This document shows positions 9,926-19,550 of a stretch of 64,000 bases of DNA, in pieces. Origin of the DNA: Accumulibacter phosphatis (lineage in GTDB: Bacteria; Pseudomonadota; Gammaproteobacteria; Burkholderiales; Rhodocyclaceae); assembly GCF_000024165.1 (NCBI RefSeq), contig NC_013194.1, positions 2,418,001-2,482,000 on the forward strand. The letters are read 5' to 3'. Within the stretch, counting starts at the first letter, position 1. The number at the start of each line of letters is the position of its first letter. Below the pieces are notes generated by a model. That model did no database searches, had not been told where the DNA came from, and worked only from the letters and a program-made list of their open reading frames with translations. The translations under genes and the position numbers were made by a program.

Positions 9926-11464
9926 ATGACATCCTGGAAATTTTACGGTCGTCGCGACGAGCTGGCGGCGATCAAGCTGCTCCTGACCCGGGGCCGCTGG
10001 TTCTTCTGCGCGATCAGCGGTCGCCGCCGCATCGGCAAGACTTCGCTGATCCGCGAGGCGCTTCTTGAAACGCAGGGCGGAACCGGCGCGGCCGGCGCGC
10101 TTTACGTGCAGATTCCCGACAGCGACGAACGCGATGTCGTCGCCGTGTTCACGGATGCGCTCGCCGCGTTTGCCGATGCCAGCCCGGGACGCCTGCCGGA
10201 CAGCGTCGTGACGGACAAGCTGCGCCGCTTTTCCGACATGGTGCGTGCCATTGGCGCGCTTTGCCGGGCCGGCATCATCGTCGTCATCGACGAGTTCCAG
10301 TATTTCAACCGCAAGGCGCTGTCCGCCTTCACGTCGCTGCTGCAGGCGGAAGTCGATACGCTCACCGGATCGGCCCATGGCGGCATATTCGTGCTCGGCT
10401 CGATCCACACTGAAATGACAGCGCTCCTCGAAGATCGCGGCTCGCCGCTCTATGCCCGCGTGACCGATCGCCTGAACCTCGACCACTGGGATTTCGCCAC
10501 CCTTTTCCAGGTCTTCGCCGATCAGGGGCTGGACAGCCCGCGCGACTGGCTGACCTTCTGGTCGGTCTTCGAGGGCGTCCCCAAGTTCTACCGCGATTGC
10601 GCCTACCAGGGCACCTTCGCGGCCGATGACCACAGCGCAGCGGACCGTATCATCGACACCCTGTTCCTGTCGGCGCGCGCGCCGCTCGTCGAGGAGGCCA
10701 GTACCTGGTTCCTGCGCGAACTGCGCGGCGCCGGCGTCTCGCTGCTGCGTCTGCTCGCCCGTCAGCAGCCCTGCGCCCAGCAGCAGCTCTCGGCCGCCTA
10801 CGCCGAGAGCCTCGGCGACAGCCGATCCTTCGCCACCTACCTGGCGACGCTGGTCGACCGCTACCGTCTCGTCGAGCGCCTCAGCCCGGTCTTTGCCCAG
10901 GCCGGCAGCCGCCAGGCCCGCTACCAGATCGGCGACAACTTCCTCGCCGCCTGGCTTGCCGCCATCGAACCCGCGGTACAGGCCGCGCGCGTGCAGCCGC
11001 TGGCGCAGGCGCTGAAGATCGGCGCGGTCCGTCTCGAAAACCACGAAGGCCCCACCTTCGAGCGCATGGTCCGCAAGCTGATGGCCGAAGCCTCGCGGCG
11101 CGGGGCCGGCGACTTCCCGCTGACCGACATGGTCCACGGTTACTGGAACCGTCCCCGCGATGTCGCGCGCCTGGTCGAGATCGACATCGTCGCCGTCAAC
11201 GAAGACGACCGGCGTGTCCGCTTCGGCAGTTGCAAGCGCGCTGCCGCGAAGCACACCCCGGCCGCGCTGACCACCTTCGGGCAGCACGTCGACGACTTCC
11301 TCGCGACGGCGACCGGGCGTCGCTTCAAGGGCTGGCAGCCGGAACGTGCGCTCTACGCCCCGGATTTTCCGGTCGCTGAACGGCAGGCCTTGCACGCTCG
11401 CGGGTATGTCTGTGTTGACCTCAATGACTACCAGCGCTGGCTTGCCGCGCCAGGAACCAACTGA
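9926..11464 (+). CDS. P-loop ATPase of the archaeal-type/DUF234 family
   Basis: The 512-residue protein is read from the ATG opening MTSWKFYGRRDEL; 32 in-frame residues upstream overlap the repeat region and look non-coding. Walker A is GRRRIGKTS (32-40) and Walker B IIVVIDEFQYF (D122, E123), as in the ATPase_2/AAA group. The C-terminal third (about 400-445) contains ARLVEIDIVAV ... RVRFGSCKR, the E-x-D ... C-K pattern of the DUF234 end, which resembles a PD-(D/E)XK core with the second acidic residue replaced. A winged-helix middle part is likely. Its position between a SNF2 helicase and a methyltransferase suggests a role in the same system, but such ATPases are also common stand-alone genes. 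The preceding 213-bp spacer means it may be separately transcribed. Confidence 0.75.
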   Translation: MTSWKFYGRRDELAAIKLLLTRGRWFFCAISGRRRIGKTSLIREALLETQGGTGAAGALYVQIPDSDERDVVAVFTDALAAFADASPGRLPDSVVTDKLRRFSDMVRAIGALCRAGIIVVIDEFQYFNRKALSAFTSLLQAEVDTLTGSAHGGIFVLGSIHTEMTALLEDRGSPLYARVTDRLNLDHWDFATLFQVFADQGLDSPRDWLTFWSVFEGVPKFYRDCAYQGTFAADDHSAADRIIDTLFLSARAPLVEEASTWFLRELRGAGVSLLRLLARQQPCAQQQLSAAYAESLGDSRSFATYLATLVDRYRLVERLSPVFAQAGSRQARYQIGDNFLAAWLAAIEPAVQAARVQPLAQALKIGAVRLENHEGPTFERMVRKLMAEASRRGAGDFPLTDMVHGYWNRPRDVARLVEIDIVAVNEDDRRVRFGSCKRAAAKHTPAALTTFGQHVDDFLATATGRRFKGWQPERALYAPDFPVAERQALHARGYVCVDLNDYQRWLAAPGTN

Positions 11465-11477
11465 ACCGGGAACCCGC

Positions 11478-14400
11478 ATGGCCCGCCGCTCGAGCACCGA
11501 ACTCGCCTTCACCGCCCTGACCATCGAAGGCGGCCTGCTGGCGCCCGATTTCCTCAACCGGATCGCCCATCTCGAAGCTGCCGCGCAGTCCGAGACCGAC
11601 TACGACATCCCGCGCGGCCTCAAGCTGCGCGACGAGATCGGCCGCTACTGGAAGATCGCCCAGAACCTCTGGCAGGATTTCGCCGCCCGCCGCGAACGCA
11701 GCGACCGCGACCCCTGGGCCAACAGCCGCGACTTCCTCGAACCCTTCTGCCGCCAGGTACTCGGCTTTGCCGACCTCAAGCGCGTCGGCCAGGTCGCCGT
11801 CGGCGAACGCAGCTTCCCCATTGGCTGCGCCGCCGGAGAAGGGCGCGTGCCGCTCGTCTTCGCCGCGCACGACCAGCCGCTCGACAAGCCGGGCAGCCGG
11901 CAAGGCGACGGCACGCGCCGCCGTTCGCCCTTCCTGCTCGCCCAGGAGTTTCTCAACGCCAGCCACGCCGTGCTGTGGGCCGTCGTCAGCAACGGCCTGA
12001 AGCTGCGCGTCCTGCGCGACAACGCCAGCCTCACCCGGCCGGCCTACATCGAGGCCGATCTCGAAGCCATCTTCGCCGAAGGCCTCTACCCCGATTTCGT
12101 CGTCCTCTGGCTGCTTGCCCACGCCACGCGCTTCGGCCAGGCCGGCGCCGAGCCGGCCGACTGCCCCCTCGAACACTGGCGCAACACCGCCCAGGAAGAC
12201 GGCATCCGCGTCCGCGACCGCCTGCGCGAAGGCGTCGCCAATGCCCTGCGCGTGCTCGGCAGCGGCTTCCTCACGCATCCGGCCAACGGCGAGTTGCGCC
12301 GCCGCATCGAAAGCGGCGAGCTGAGCACCCAGATCTACTTCGAGCAACTCCTGCGCCTCGTCTACCGCCTCATCTTTCTCGCCACCATCGAAGACCGCGA
12401 ACTCGTCTTCGCGCCCGACCCCGGCGCCGAGGCCCGCACCCGCTACCAGGCCGGCTACAGCCTCGCGCGCCTGCGCCGCCTGGCCGCCCGGCGGCGCAGC
12501 TACGACCGCCATGCCGACCTCTGGCAGGCGCTCTCGATCACCTTCGCCGGCCTCGCCGGCGGCCAGCCGGCCCTTGGCCTGCCGGCGCTCGGTGGCCTCT
12601 TCGACGCCGCGCAATGCCCGGACCTCGACGCCGCCCAGCTCGACAACCAGTCGCTGCTCAGCGCGCTCTTCGGCCTCTGCTTCTTCCGCGACGGCGCCGC
12701 GCTGTCGCGCGTCAATTACCGCGACATGGATTCGGAGGAACTCGGCAGCGTCTACGAAAGCCTGCTCGAACTGGTGCCCGAACTGACCTTGACCGCCAGC
12801 GTCCGCCGCTTCGGCTTCATCGGCGACGCGGCGGAGCAGGCGGGGGGCAGCACCAAGGGTAACGCCCGCAAGCTCAGCGGCTCCTACTACACGCCCGACA
12901 GCCTGGTGCAGGAGCTGATCCGCAGCGCCCTCGACCCGGTGATCGCGCAAACGCTGGCCGCGAACCCGCGGCAGCCGGTGCAGGCGCTGCTCGAACTGAG
13001 CGTCTGCGACCCGGCCTGCGGCTCGGGCCACTTTCTGCTCGCCGCCGCCCGCCGCCTCGCCGAGGAAGTCGCCCGCCTGTCGGCCACCGAGGGCAACCCG
13101 CTGCCTGCCGACTACCGCCACGCGCTGCGCGACGTCGTCGCCCACTGCATCTATGGGGTGGACAAGAACCCGCTCGCCATCGAACTTGCGCGCACCGCGC
13201 TCTGGCTTGAAGCCTACACGCCCGACCGGCCGCTGACCTTCCTCGACCACCACCTGCGCTGCGGCGACGCGCTGCTCGGCATCCTCGACCCGGCGATTCT
13301 GGAAGTCGGCATCCCGGACAAGGCCTTCAATGCCTTGTCCGGCGACGACAAGGCCGTCGTCACGGCGCTGAAGAAAGCCAACCGCGACGCCCTGAAGGCG
13401 ATCGAGAAGGCGAAGACGCGCGCCGCCTTCAACCTCGCCCTCGGCTTCGACGCCGCGCCCGAGGCTGCTGCCCTCGACGCCCTGCCCGACGACACGTTGG
13501 CCGCGCTCGAAGCCAAGCGCGCCGCCTTTGTCGAGGCCGAAGCGAAGAGAGCCGCCTCGCGCGCCCGGCTGGCCGCCGATCTTTTCGTCGCCGCCTTCGT
13601 CCTGCCCAAGACGCCGCAGACGATGGTGAGCGTGCCAACCACCCAGGATCTCTGGCTGGTGCTCAACGGGAGCGCTCCGCGCCCAGGCGTCGCGGCAGCG
13701 GCTGCCAGTGCCGCGCAAACGGCGCAGGCCTTCCCCTGGTGGCAGGCCTTCCCGCAGGTGCGGGCAAAGGGTGGCTTCGATGTGTTGCTCGGCAACCCGC
13801 CGTGGGAACGGATCAAGTTGCAGGAGGAAGAATTCTTCGCCAGCCGCAGCCCGTTGATCGCCGACGCGCCGCACAAGGCCGAGCGCGGCCGGCGCATCGA
13901 ACTGCTGCGCGATGGCATGCTGCTGCACACGCTCTATCCGGAAGTCGAAGCGGTGCAGGGAATGACGCCGCCGAACGTCGCCGAGCAGGCCCTGCACGCC
14001 GACTTCATCGTTGCCCGCCGCATTGCCGAGGCGGCCAGCCTGTTCGCCCACGATTCCGGGCGCTACCCGTTGACCGGCGTCGGGGATGTGAACACCTACG
14101 CGCTGTTCGCCGAAACCTTCGCGCAACTGGTCAGCGGCGAAGGGCGGGCCGGCTTCATCGTGCCGACCGGTATCGCCACCGACGACAGTACCAAGGCCTA
14201 TTTCGCCGACCTGACGCAGAGCGGGTGGCTGGCCAGCCTCTACGACATCGAGAACCGGGAACGCCTGTTTCCGGCGGTCGATAGCCGCATGAAGTTCTGC
14301 CTGCTGACCCTCGGCCGCGCCGATGCCGCCGAATTTGTTTGCTTCGCAGCCCAGGTCACGCAATTGGCCGACCCGCGTCGATGCTTCCGGCTGGCGCCCG

Positions 14401-14954
14401 ACGAATTTCGCCTGATCAATCCCAACACGCTGACCTGCCCGGTTTTCCGCAGCGAGCGCGACGCCGAGTTGACCAAGAAACTCTACCGCGCCGCGCCTGT
14501 GCTGATCACCGAAGGACCGCCCGAGCGCAACCCGTGGGGCGTTCAGATTCGGCGAGTGTTCGACATGGCCAAGGCCGAAGTAGTGGGCTCATGTTCAAGA
14601 GGGCACCGAACTGGCTTCTCGCCTATGTACGAAGCAAAGCTGGTCCACCAGTTCGACCACTGCTGGGCGACCTACGCCGCCGACGGGACGAGCGGCGATG
14701 TTGCCATCGACGCTAAAGAAGACCCGAATTTCAGCGTCAACCCGCGCTACTGGGTCAATACCACCGAGGTGGAATCCCGCCTCGTCGCCAAGGGCTGGTA
14801 CCGGGGTTGGCTGATGGCCTGGCGAGATATTTGTCGCGCGACCGACGAGCGCACGGTGATTGCGTCGGTCGTGCCGCGTGTAGGGTCGGATTTCACACTT
14901 CGCGTGAAACTAAAGTGGGTCCCCGAAGTCAAGACAAAAATTAGCTCGGTTTAA
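11478..14954 (+). pseudogene. N6-adenine DNA methyltransferase (Eco57I / DrmMI-like), C-terminus cut by an IS
   Basis: The frame starts at ATG 11478, 13 bases after the ATPase stop. It encodes a large class I methyltransferase with SAM motif I DPACGSGHF (D511) and catalytic motif IV NPPW (773-776), the N6-adenine type. N-terminal residues 1-480 are a helical domain seen in Eco57I-like and DISARM DrmMI-like enzymes. Around residue 1144-1146 the sequence enters the end of an IS3-family element. The last dozen residues (WVPEVKTKISSV) are IS-derived and end at a TAA. Normal members carry a longer target-recognition end, which is absent; nothing resembling it follows the IS before the next gene. 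Both catalytic motifs remain, so the truncated protein could fold but has probably lost part of its DNA recognition. It would be the self-marking enzyme of the system. Confidence 0.8.
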
Positions 14955-15967
14955 GCTGTGCTTTCAACTGCAGTAGCAGCTGGACGGCGCTGCCCCGGTT
15001 TTGCTGTTGGTTTGGTCGTTGCTGTTGATTCTGATGTTGATCTGGCTTCTGCGGGTGGGGAATCGCCTGTGGAGCGTAGCGGAACAGGCGATTCCCCACC
15101 CGCGCCGCCGAATTTGTCGAGGATCAAGGCCCCACCACCGATAGCGGTGCGATAGACCACATCGGGCGTCTTGTCACTCAGCGACTGGTGCGGACGCTCG
15201 CCGTTGTAGAAGGCGAAGTACTCGGCCAATCCGACCGTCAATTCGCCCAAGGTGGCGTAGCCCTTCAGATACACGTCCTCGTGCTTGACGCTGCGCCAGA
15301 GTCGCTCGACAAAGATGTTGTCGAACACCCGGCCCCGCCCGTCCATGCTGATCACCACCCCTTCACGTTTCAGCACATCGGTGAAGGCAGTGCTGGTGAA
15401 CTGACTGCCTTGATCGCTATTGAAGATCTCCGGCCTGCCGTGAGTGCGCAAGGCATCTTCCAGGCAATCGACACAGAAGGCCGCTTCCATGCTGTTGCTG
15501 ATCCGCCAGCTGAGGACCTTGCGGCTATACCAGTCAATCACCGCGACCAGGTAGGCGAAGCCACGCGCCAGCCGGATGTAGGTGATGTCGGTGCTCCAGA
15601 CCTGGTTGGGCCTGACCACAGGCACTCCGCGCAGCAGGTAGGGATAGACCTGGTGCTCTGGGTGCGGACGGCTGGTGTTCGGGCCCGGCGCCATGCCGGC
15701 TAACCCCAGCAACCGCATCAGGCGTTGCACCCGTTTGCGGTTGACCGTGTGACCCGCCTTCCCAAGGAAGATCACCATCCGGCGGCTGCCGTAGAACGGG
15801 TGCCGAGTGTACTCCTCGTCGATCAGGCGACTGTACAGGAGATCGCTGGCATCGACCACCGCCGGTCTTTGCTGCGCATAGATCGTCGACCGGCAGACCC
15901 CGGCCAGGACGCACTGCTGCACCATGGCGACCGCCTCCCCTGGGTCGATCCACCCTTGCCGGATCAT
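14951..15967 (-). CDS. IS3-family transposase OrfB (DDE integrase core)
   Basis: This is the catalytic subunit of the IS. The integrase core has its three acidic residues: D in QVWSTDITYIRL, D in FNSDQGSQFTS and E in FVERLWRSVKHEDVYL, followed by the usual YNGERPHQSL. It lacks its own good start and is most likely made as an OrfAB fusion by -1 frameshifting at the T7 (A7 on the coding strand) at 15986-15992, which joins LKKK to VRDQPVMIRQ. The C-terminal 60 residues are an extension rich in Ser, Thr, Pro and Ala. It contains a perfect DNA palindrome (see separate entry). All catalytic residues are present, so the IS may still be active. Confidence 0.9.
   Translation of the reverse strand: MIRQGWIDPGEAVAMVQQCVLAGVCRSTIYAQQRPAVVDASDLLYSRLIDEEYTRHPFYGSRRMVIFLGKAGHTVNRKRVQRLMRLLGLAGMAPGPNTSRPHPEHQVYPYLLRGVPVVRPNQVWSTDITYIRLARGFAYLVAVIDWYSRKVLSWRISNSMEAAFCVDCLEDALRTHGRPEIFNSDQGSQFTSTAFTDVLKREGVVISMDGRGRVFDNIFVERLWRSVKHEDVYLKGYATLGELTVGLAEYFAFYNGERPHQSLSDKTPDVVYRTAIGGGALILDKFGGAGGESPVPLRSTGDSPPAEARSTSESTATTKPTAKPGQRRPAATAVESTA
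15051..15103. repeat. 20-bp perfect inverted repeat inside transposase orfB
   Basis: Positions 15051-15070 and 15084-15103 are perfect reverse complements separated by 13 bases. The core of the arm is GGTGGGGAATCGCCTGT. In RNA it would form a long GC-rich hairpin inside the 3' part of the transposase message. It falls in the non-conserved C-terminal extension of OrfB, so it may be a small palindromic element that landed there, or a structure limiting transposase expression. Confidence 0.75.
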
Positions 15968-16262
15968 GACGGGCTGATCCCGGACTTTTTTTGAGCCAGT
16001 CCAATTCCATCTTCAACTTGCCGATCTCGCTGTACAGCCGCTCCGGCTCCCGGTGGGCGGCCAGCGGCTTGGGACCTCGCTTACCTTCAAACAGCGTCTT
16101 CGCCTGATCCTGGATAGCCTTCTTCCACTGCCCAACCTGAACCGGATGGACGCCATACTCCTGGCCAATCTCGTTGATCGTCTTCACCCCTCGCACGGCC
16201 TCTAGACCCACCTTCGCCTTGAACTCCGGTGTATGTACCTTCCGCGTCTTCGTTTCACTCAT
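15960..16262 (-). CDS. IS3-family transposase OrfA (HTH)
   Basis: OrfA starts at the ATG giving MSETKTRKVHTPEFKAKV and encodes a helix-turn-helix of the IS3 OrfA/HTH_Tnp_1 type (TINEIGQEYGVHPVQVGQWKK), followed by a leucine-zipper-like helix ending in LKMELDWLKK. It binds the IS ends and, through the A7 frameshift at 15986-15992, supplies the N-terminus of the OrfAB transposase. The zero-frame continues into the orfB region without conserved sequence (SPGSARHD and onward, open to about 15534), so I end the meaningful part just past the frameshift site. Confidence 0.85.
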
Positions 16263-16396
16263 CGTTCCTTGCTCCCTACCTTGGCGCACAGCTTAAACTA
16301 CTGTCTGAATTCCGGGGACCACTATACCGGACGCTGGCCCCCAGGACGCGGACAGACCGTGTCCGGGGGCGGCAAATTAGCCTGTCCTCTCCCTGC

Positions 16397-17755
16397 CTAT
16401 TTCTCCGGATCGTCCGGCTTGCCGAACTCCGTCTTGCCCTGTGCCTTCTTGCGGCGCAGGAAGCTGGGGCTGGCCGATTCGGTCGCCGGATCTTCGTAGA
16501 ACGCTTCGTGCGTCGACAAAGTCCGCGAATCCATGCTGCGGGAAGAGTAGAGCGCCTCCTTCCGGAATCGCGCCGTGTCCCGCGAGCGGGCAAGCTCGGC
16601 CATGCTCTCGAGTACTTCGATCAGCCACGGCTGGTCGGCAAAGCGCTGCCGGGCCTCGGCCAGCAGGCGCTCGACGACGTTCCAGTCGCCGTGCTCGGCA
16701 GCGGCGCGCGCCTGTTCGAGCAGCTTGCCGGCGGCCAGTTCGGACTGGCGGGAAAGCACCAGCGGGTCGCTCAGCAGGGTTTCCCAGGCAGCCGGCGACA
16801 TGGCAGGCAGCGTCAGCGTCGCGTCGGCAAAGGCCAGCGGCTCGCCCTCCGGCGTCGACGCCGTGACCGCCGCCTGCAGCAGTTGCCCGGCGCCCTCACC
16901 GGCAAGCCCCACCGGAATCTGCAGTTCGACCAGCGCCCAGGCTTCGGCTCCGAACGCGATGTCCGGCAGGCGGATCACCGGAAAACCCGCGTCGCCCTCG
17001 ACCAGGTAATCGTTGAGCAGACGGATGCCAACCCCTGGCGCCGCGGCGAGCGACAGACGGACATGGCGGGCGCAGAGCGCCGAGATGAAATCGAACTCGG
17101 CGGCGAAGGGCTCGAAGAGGTCGGCGGCGGTATCGCCGTAGTAATGGTTGCCGCCACCGCGTTTGGCCATCTCGACCATCAGGTCCTCGTTGAAGTGGGA
17201 TCCGAGGCCATAGGTGGAGGTGCTGACGCCACGCTCGGCGGCTTGCGCGCAGAGGGCGGCGATCCCGGCTGGGTCGGTGATCTCGCCGACGTTGGCATTG
17301 CCGTCCGAGAGCAGGATGACGCGTGCCAGTGCCGCCTGGCCGGCGGCCGGCAGCAGGCCGTCGGCACCCGCCTGCCAGCCGCCGTGCAGGTTGGTCGAAC
17401 CGCCGCTGTGGACACGCGACAGGGCCAGATGCAGCGCCTGGCGGTCACCGACCGGGCGGGGCGGGACGAGTGTCTGCACGCGGTCGTCGAAGACGACCAG
17501 CGAGGCGATGTCGGTGGGCTCGAGTTGGTCGGCGATATGCTTCGCGCAGCGCACCGCTTCGGCCAGCGGCGGCCCGGACATCGAGCCGGAACGGTCGATG
17601 ACCAGGGCAAGGTGATAGGGCTTGCGCGCTTTCTTCTCGGTCGCCAGCGGATCGGGCGCCTGCACGCGGATCAGGACCGGCAGCTTCTGCGCGACGCCGG
17701 CGATGAGCGCCGGCTTGAGGGAGTGGATGCGGATACGGGGGATGGTGTTGGGCAT
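16397..17755 (-). CDS. VWA-domain protein
   Basis: The 452-residue protein starts at the ATG preceded by AAGGAGATT. A von Willebrand factor A domain begins at about residue 45 with the MIDAS motif DRSGS (LALVIDRSGSMSG). It continues with VVFDDRV, the MIDAS threonine in GSTNLHGGW and ILLSDGNAN. The C-terminal half has no recognised domain. It has no signal peptide, so it is probably a cytoplasmic metal-dependent adhesion or chaperone-like protein. It converges on the IS-truncated methyltransferase and is followed upstream by the NERD-helicase gene on the same strand. VWA proteins occur both in defence islands and in AAA+ chaperone pairs; no partner MoxR is present here, so the role is open. 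Confidence 0.8.
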   Translation of the reverse strand: MPNTIPRIRIHSLKPALIAGVAQKLPVLIRVQAPDPLATEKKARKPYHLALVIDRSGSMSGPPLAEAVRCAKHIADQLEPTDIASLVVFDDRVQTLVPPRPVGDRQALHLALSRVHSGGSTNLHGGWQAGADGLLPAAGQAALARVILLSDGNANVGEITDPAGIAALCAQAAERGVSTSTYGLGSHFNEDLMVEMAKRGGGNHYYGDTAADLFEPFAAEFDFISALCARHVRLSLAAAPGVGIRLLNDYLVEGDAGFPVIRLPDIAFGAEAWALVELQIPVGLAGEGAGQLLQAAVTASTPEGEPLAFADATLTLPAMSPAAWETLLSDPLVLSRQSELAAGKLLEQARAAAEHGDWNVVERLLAEARQRFADQPWLIEVLESMAELARSRDTARFRKEALYSSRSMDSRTLSTHEAFYEDPATESASPSFLRRKKAQGKTEFGKPDDPEK

Positions 17756-17851
17756 GGAATCTCCTTTTCGTCCGGCACCATTGCCGGCAGATGAGGTCAG
17801 TGTAGCGCGACCCGGGCTCACCAGATGCGCCACCCGGTGCAGCGACGGCTC

Positions 17852-19486
17852 TCAGCCCAGGCGTTCGAGCAGCCTCGCTGCGGATTTCTGGTGCAGGATG
17901 AGAACCAGCTTCATGGCGCTACGCGTGGCGCCGACGAAGAGCTTGCGCGCGGCCTTGTCGTCGAGCACGTCGAAGTCGATCTCGGTCAGGATGACCGCTG
18001 GCGCGGCCTGGCCCTTGAAGCGGTAGACCGACTCGACGAGCACGTCGCCCGGGGTGTAGACGGGCTGCCCGAAGAGATCGTACTCGCCGGTGAAGTGGCG
18101 CAGACTGGTCTGCCCCAGGCGGTCGAGCGTCAGCAGTTGCGACTGCTCGCGGCCGTGGTAGCTGACGATGGCGACGTCGTGCTTCCTGAAGCCGGCCGAG
18201 TAGCAGAGCCGGATGGCTTCCTTGACGCGGGCGAACATGCCCTGGGTGTCGGCGTAGTCGAGGAACTCGATCTCGTCGGCGGCGATCGGCGAGGCGGCTT
18301 CGATCTCGAGACCTCCGAGCAGCAGGCGGCGCAGGAGTTCGACGATCGGCCGCGGGCTGCGGTAGTTGCTCTGCGCGCGCAGCGTCACCCAGCCCGGCAG
18401 CGGCGTCGGCGGGCGCCCGTAGAGGTTCTGCAGCGGGTCTTCGAGCCACAGCATTCGCGCCTCGGGACGCGCGTGGCGGAAGATGAAGTCGCGCCATGGC
18501 TCGGAGATGTCCTGGCCTTCGTCGACGATCAGCGTGTCGAACAGGAAGGCGGCGCTCACCGGCAGTTCGGCGGCTCGCTTCTGCAGGCGCTCGAAGGCAT
18601 TGGGTAGGCTGAAGTCGGGCATCTCTCCGGCATCGCGCAGGCGCTGGTCGCAGAGCTGGTGGTAGGTGCAAGCCAGGCCGCCGGCCGGTGCGATGGTGCT
18701 GAAGTGGTCGGCGAGCGGGCGGTTGAAGCAGACATAGAGCGGGCGCTTGCCGGCGTCGAGCGTGGCGCGGAACTCGGCAAGGGCGAGCTGCGTCTTGCCC
18801 GATCCGGCGGTGCCGTTGATGCGCAGCCGAAAGGGCTCGAACTCGAGCCGGCGTGCCCAGTGCGCGAGCCCGCCGGAAACCCGGGTGACGACCTTGCGCG
18901 CATGTCCCATCAAGGCGCTGACGTCGGTGTCGAGCTGGATCAGGTTGCGCAGGAAGGCATGGACCTTGGCTGTGGCGAGGGTTTTCTCGCCGGGCGGCAG
19001 GAGCCGCCCGATGATGCGGCAGAGCTGGTCGCGCCGGCTGGCATCGACGATGCGCTCGGGGACGAGGCCCGCCGTTTCCGGGTTTCTGACGGTGTAGTCC
19101 GGGCAATAGAGGAGGGCGTCGGTGTGCACCGAGGGAATGTCGCCGCGGCCAGCGAGCTTGCCACGCAGTTGGCTGAGCATGCGCGAGATCTGCACGGGAA
19201 TGCTCTTCGATTTGCCCGGGTACTGTTTGACCAGGCCATCGGCCGTTTCATCGAGAAAGCCGCTCTTCTGTTCGATGAGGAGCAGGTCGCCGGCAAGACT
19301 GACGACGGCAAAGTCGATTTCGCCGTAGATGGCGTAGCGTCCGTCGATGCCGGTCCAATGCACGGCGTGATAGACGGTGTAGTCGTCGGGCAGGCCATCG
19401 GCGAGGATGGCGAGGGTTTCAATCTCGCGTTGCGCAGCGCCAGTGACGGCGAGTTCGCGCCAGCCGTCGGGGAGGATTCGGGCCAT
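17852..19486 (-). CDS. NERD-nuclease / superfamily I helicase fusion
   Basis: The 544-residue protein has an N-terminal NERD domain with a nuclease-like core (YGEIDFAVV, E56 and D58; LLLIEQKSG, E72 and K74). A UvrD-like ATPase follows: Walker A NGTAGSGKT (225-232), Walker B LIVDEGQDI, motif IV-type PLPGWVTLRAQSNYRS, and a final RFKGQAAPAVILTEID ... FVGATRSAMKLVLIL block. It is complete. NERD-helicase proteins are known in several nuclease-helicase defence contexts and as general DNA-repair-like proteins. Its place beside the DISARM/Druantia-like island favours a defence role, but this is inference. Confidence 0.85.
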   Translation of the reverse strand: MARILPDGWRELAVTGAAQREIETLAILADGLPDDYTVYHAVHWTGIDGRYAIYGEIDFAVVSLAGDLLLIEQKSGFLDETADGLVKQYPGKSKSIPVQISRMLSQLRGKLAGRGDIPSVHTDALLYCPDYTVRNPETAGLVPERIVDASRRDQLCRIIGRLLPPGEKTLATAKVHAFLRNLIQLDTDVSALMGHARKVVTRVSGGLAHWARRLEFEPFRLRINGTAGSGKTQLALAEFRATLDAGKRPLYVCFNRPLADHFSTIAPAGGLACTYHQLCDQRLRDAGEMPDFSLPNAFERLQKRAAELPVSAAFLFDTLIVDEGQDISEPWRDFIFRHARPEARMLWLEDPLQNLYGRPPTPLPGWVTLRAQSNYRSPRPIVELLRRLLLGGLEIEAASPIAADEIEFLDYADTQGMFARVKEAIRLCYSAGFRKHDVAIVSYHGREQSQLLTLDRLGQTSLRHFTGEYDLFGQPVYTPGDVLVESVYRFKGQAAPAVILTEIDFDVLDDKAARKLFVGATRSAMKLVLILHQKSAARLLERLG

Positions 19487-19550
19487 CGGGGGATATCCTG
19501 ATCAGTTCGTTTCGCCTGGACAGGATAGCACCGGAGCTGGCGGGCTTCGC

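Larger units (their letters stand above)
14916..16321 (-). mobile_element. IS3-family insertion sequence (about 1.4 kb)
   Basis: The element is bounded by imperfect terminal inverted repeats: left 14916-14936 begins TGGGTCCCCGAAGTC and right 16302-16321, read inward, begins TGGTCCCCGGAATTC. Both continue to a shared AAGACA/CAGACA. A second inverted block TTTAAGCTGTGC lies further in (14950-14961 and 16286-16297). It carries orfA and orfB in two frames with an A7 slippery site. A clean target duplication is not visible. CTA occurs at 14910-14912 and at 16322-16324, but with three extra bases on the left, so the exact left tip is uncertain. It interrupts the methyltransferase gene. Confidence 0.9.

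Noticed and set aside
11421..14363. 980-codon open frame antisense to the methyltransferase
   Set aside because: It is a by-product of high GC codon bias; the composition is Ala/Gly/Arg-heavy and no family motif is seen, while the plus strand has clear methyltransferase motifs.
14910..16324. CTA as a 3-bp target duplication of the IS
   Set aside because: The left copy is three bases away from the apparent IS tip, so the duplication is not clean; kept only as a note.
16229..17794. Long plus-strand open frame across the IS end and the VWA gene
   Set aside because: The opposite strand encodes a VWA domain with MIDAS residues and a strong ribosome site.
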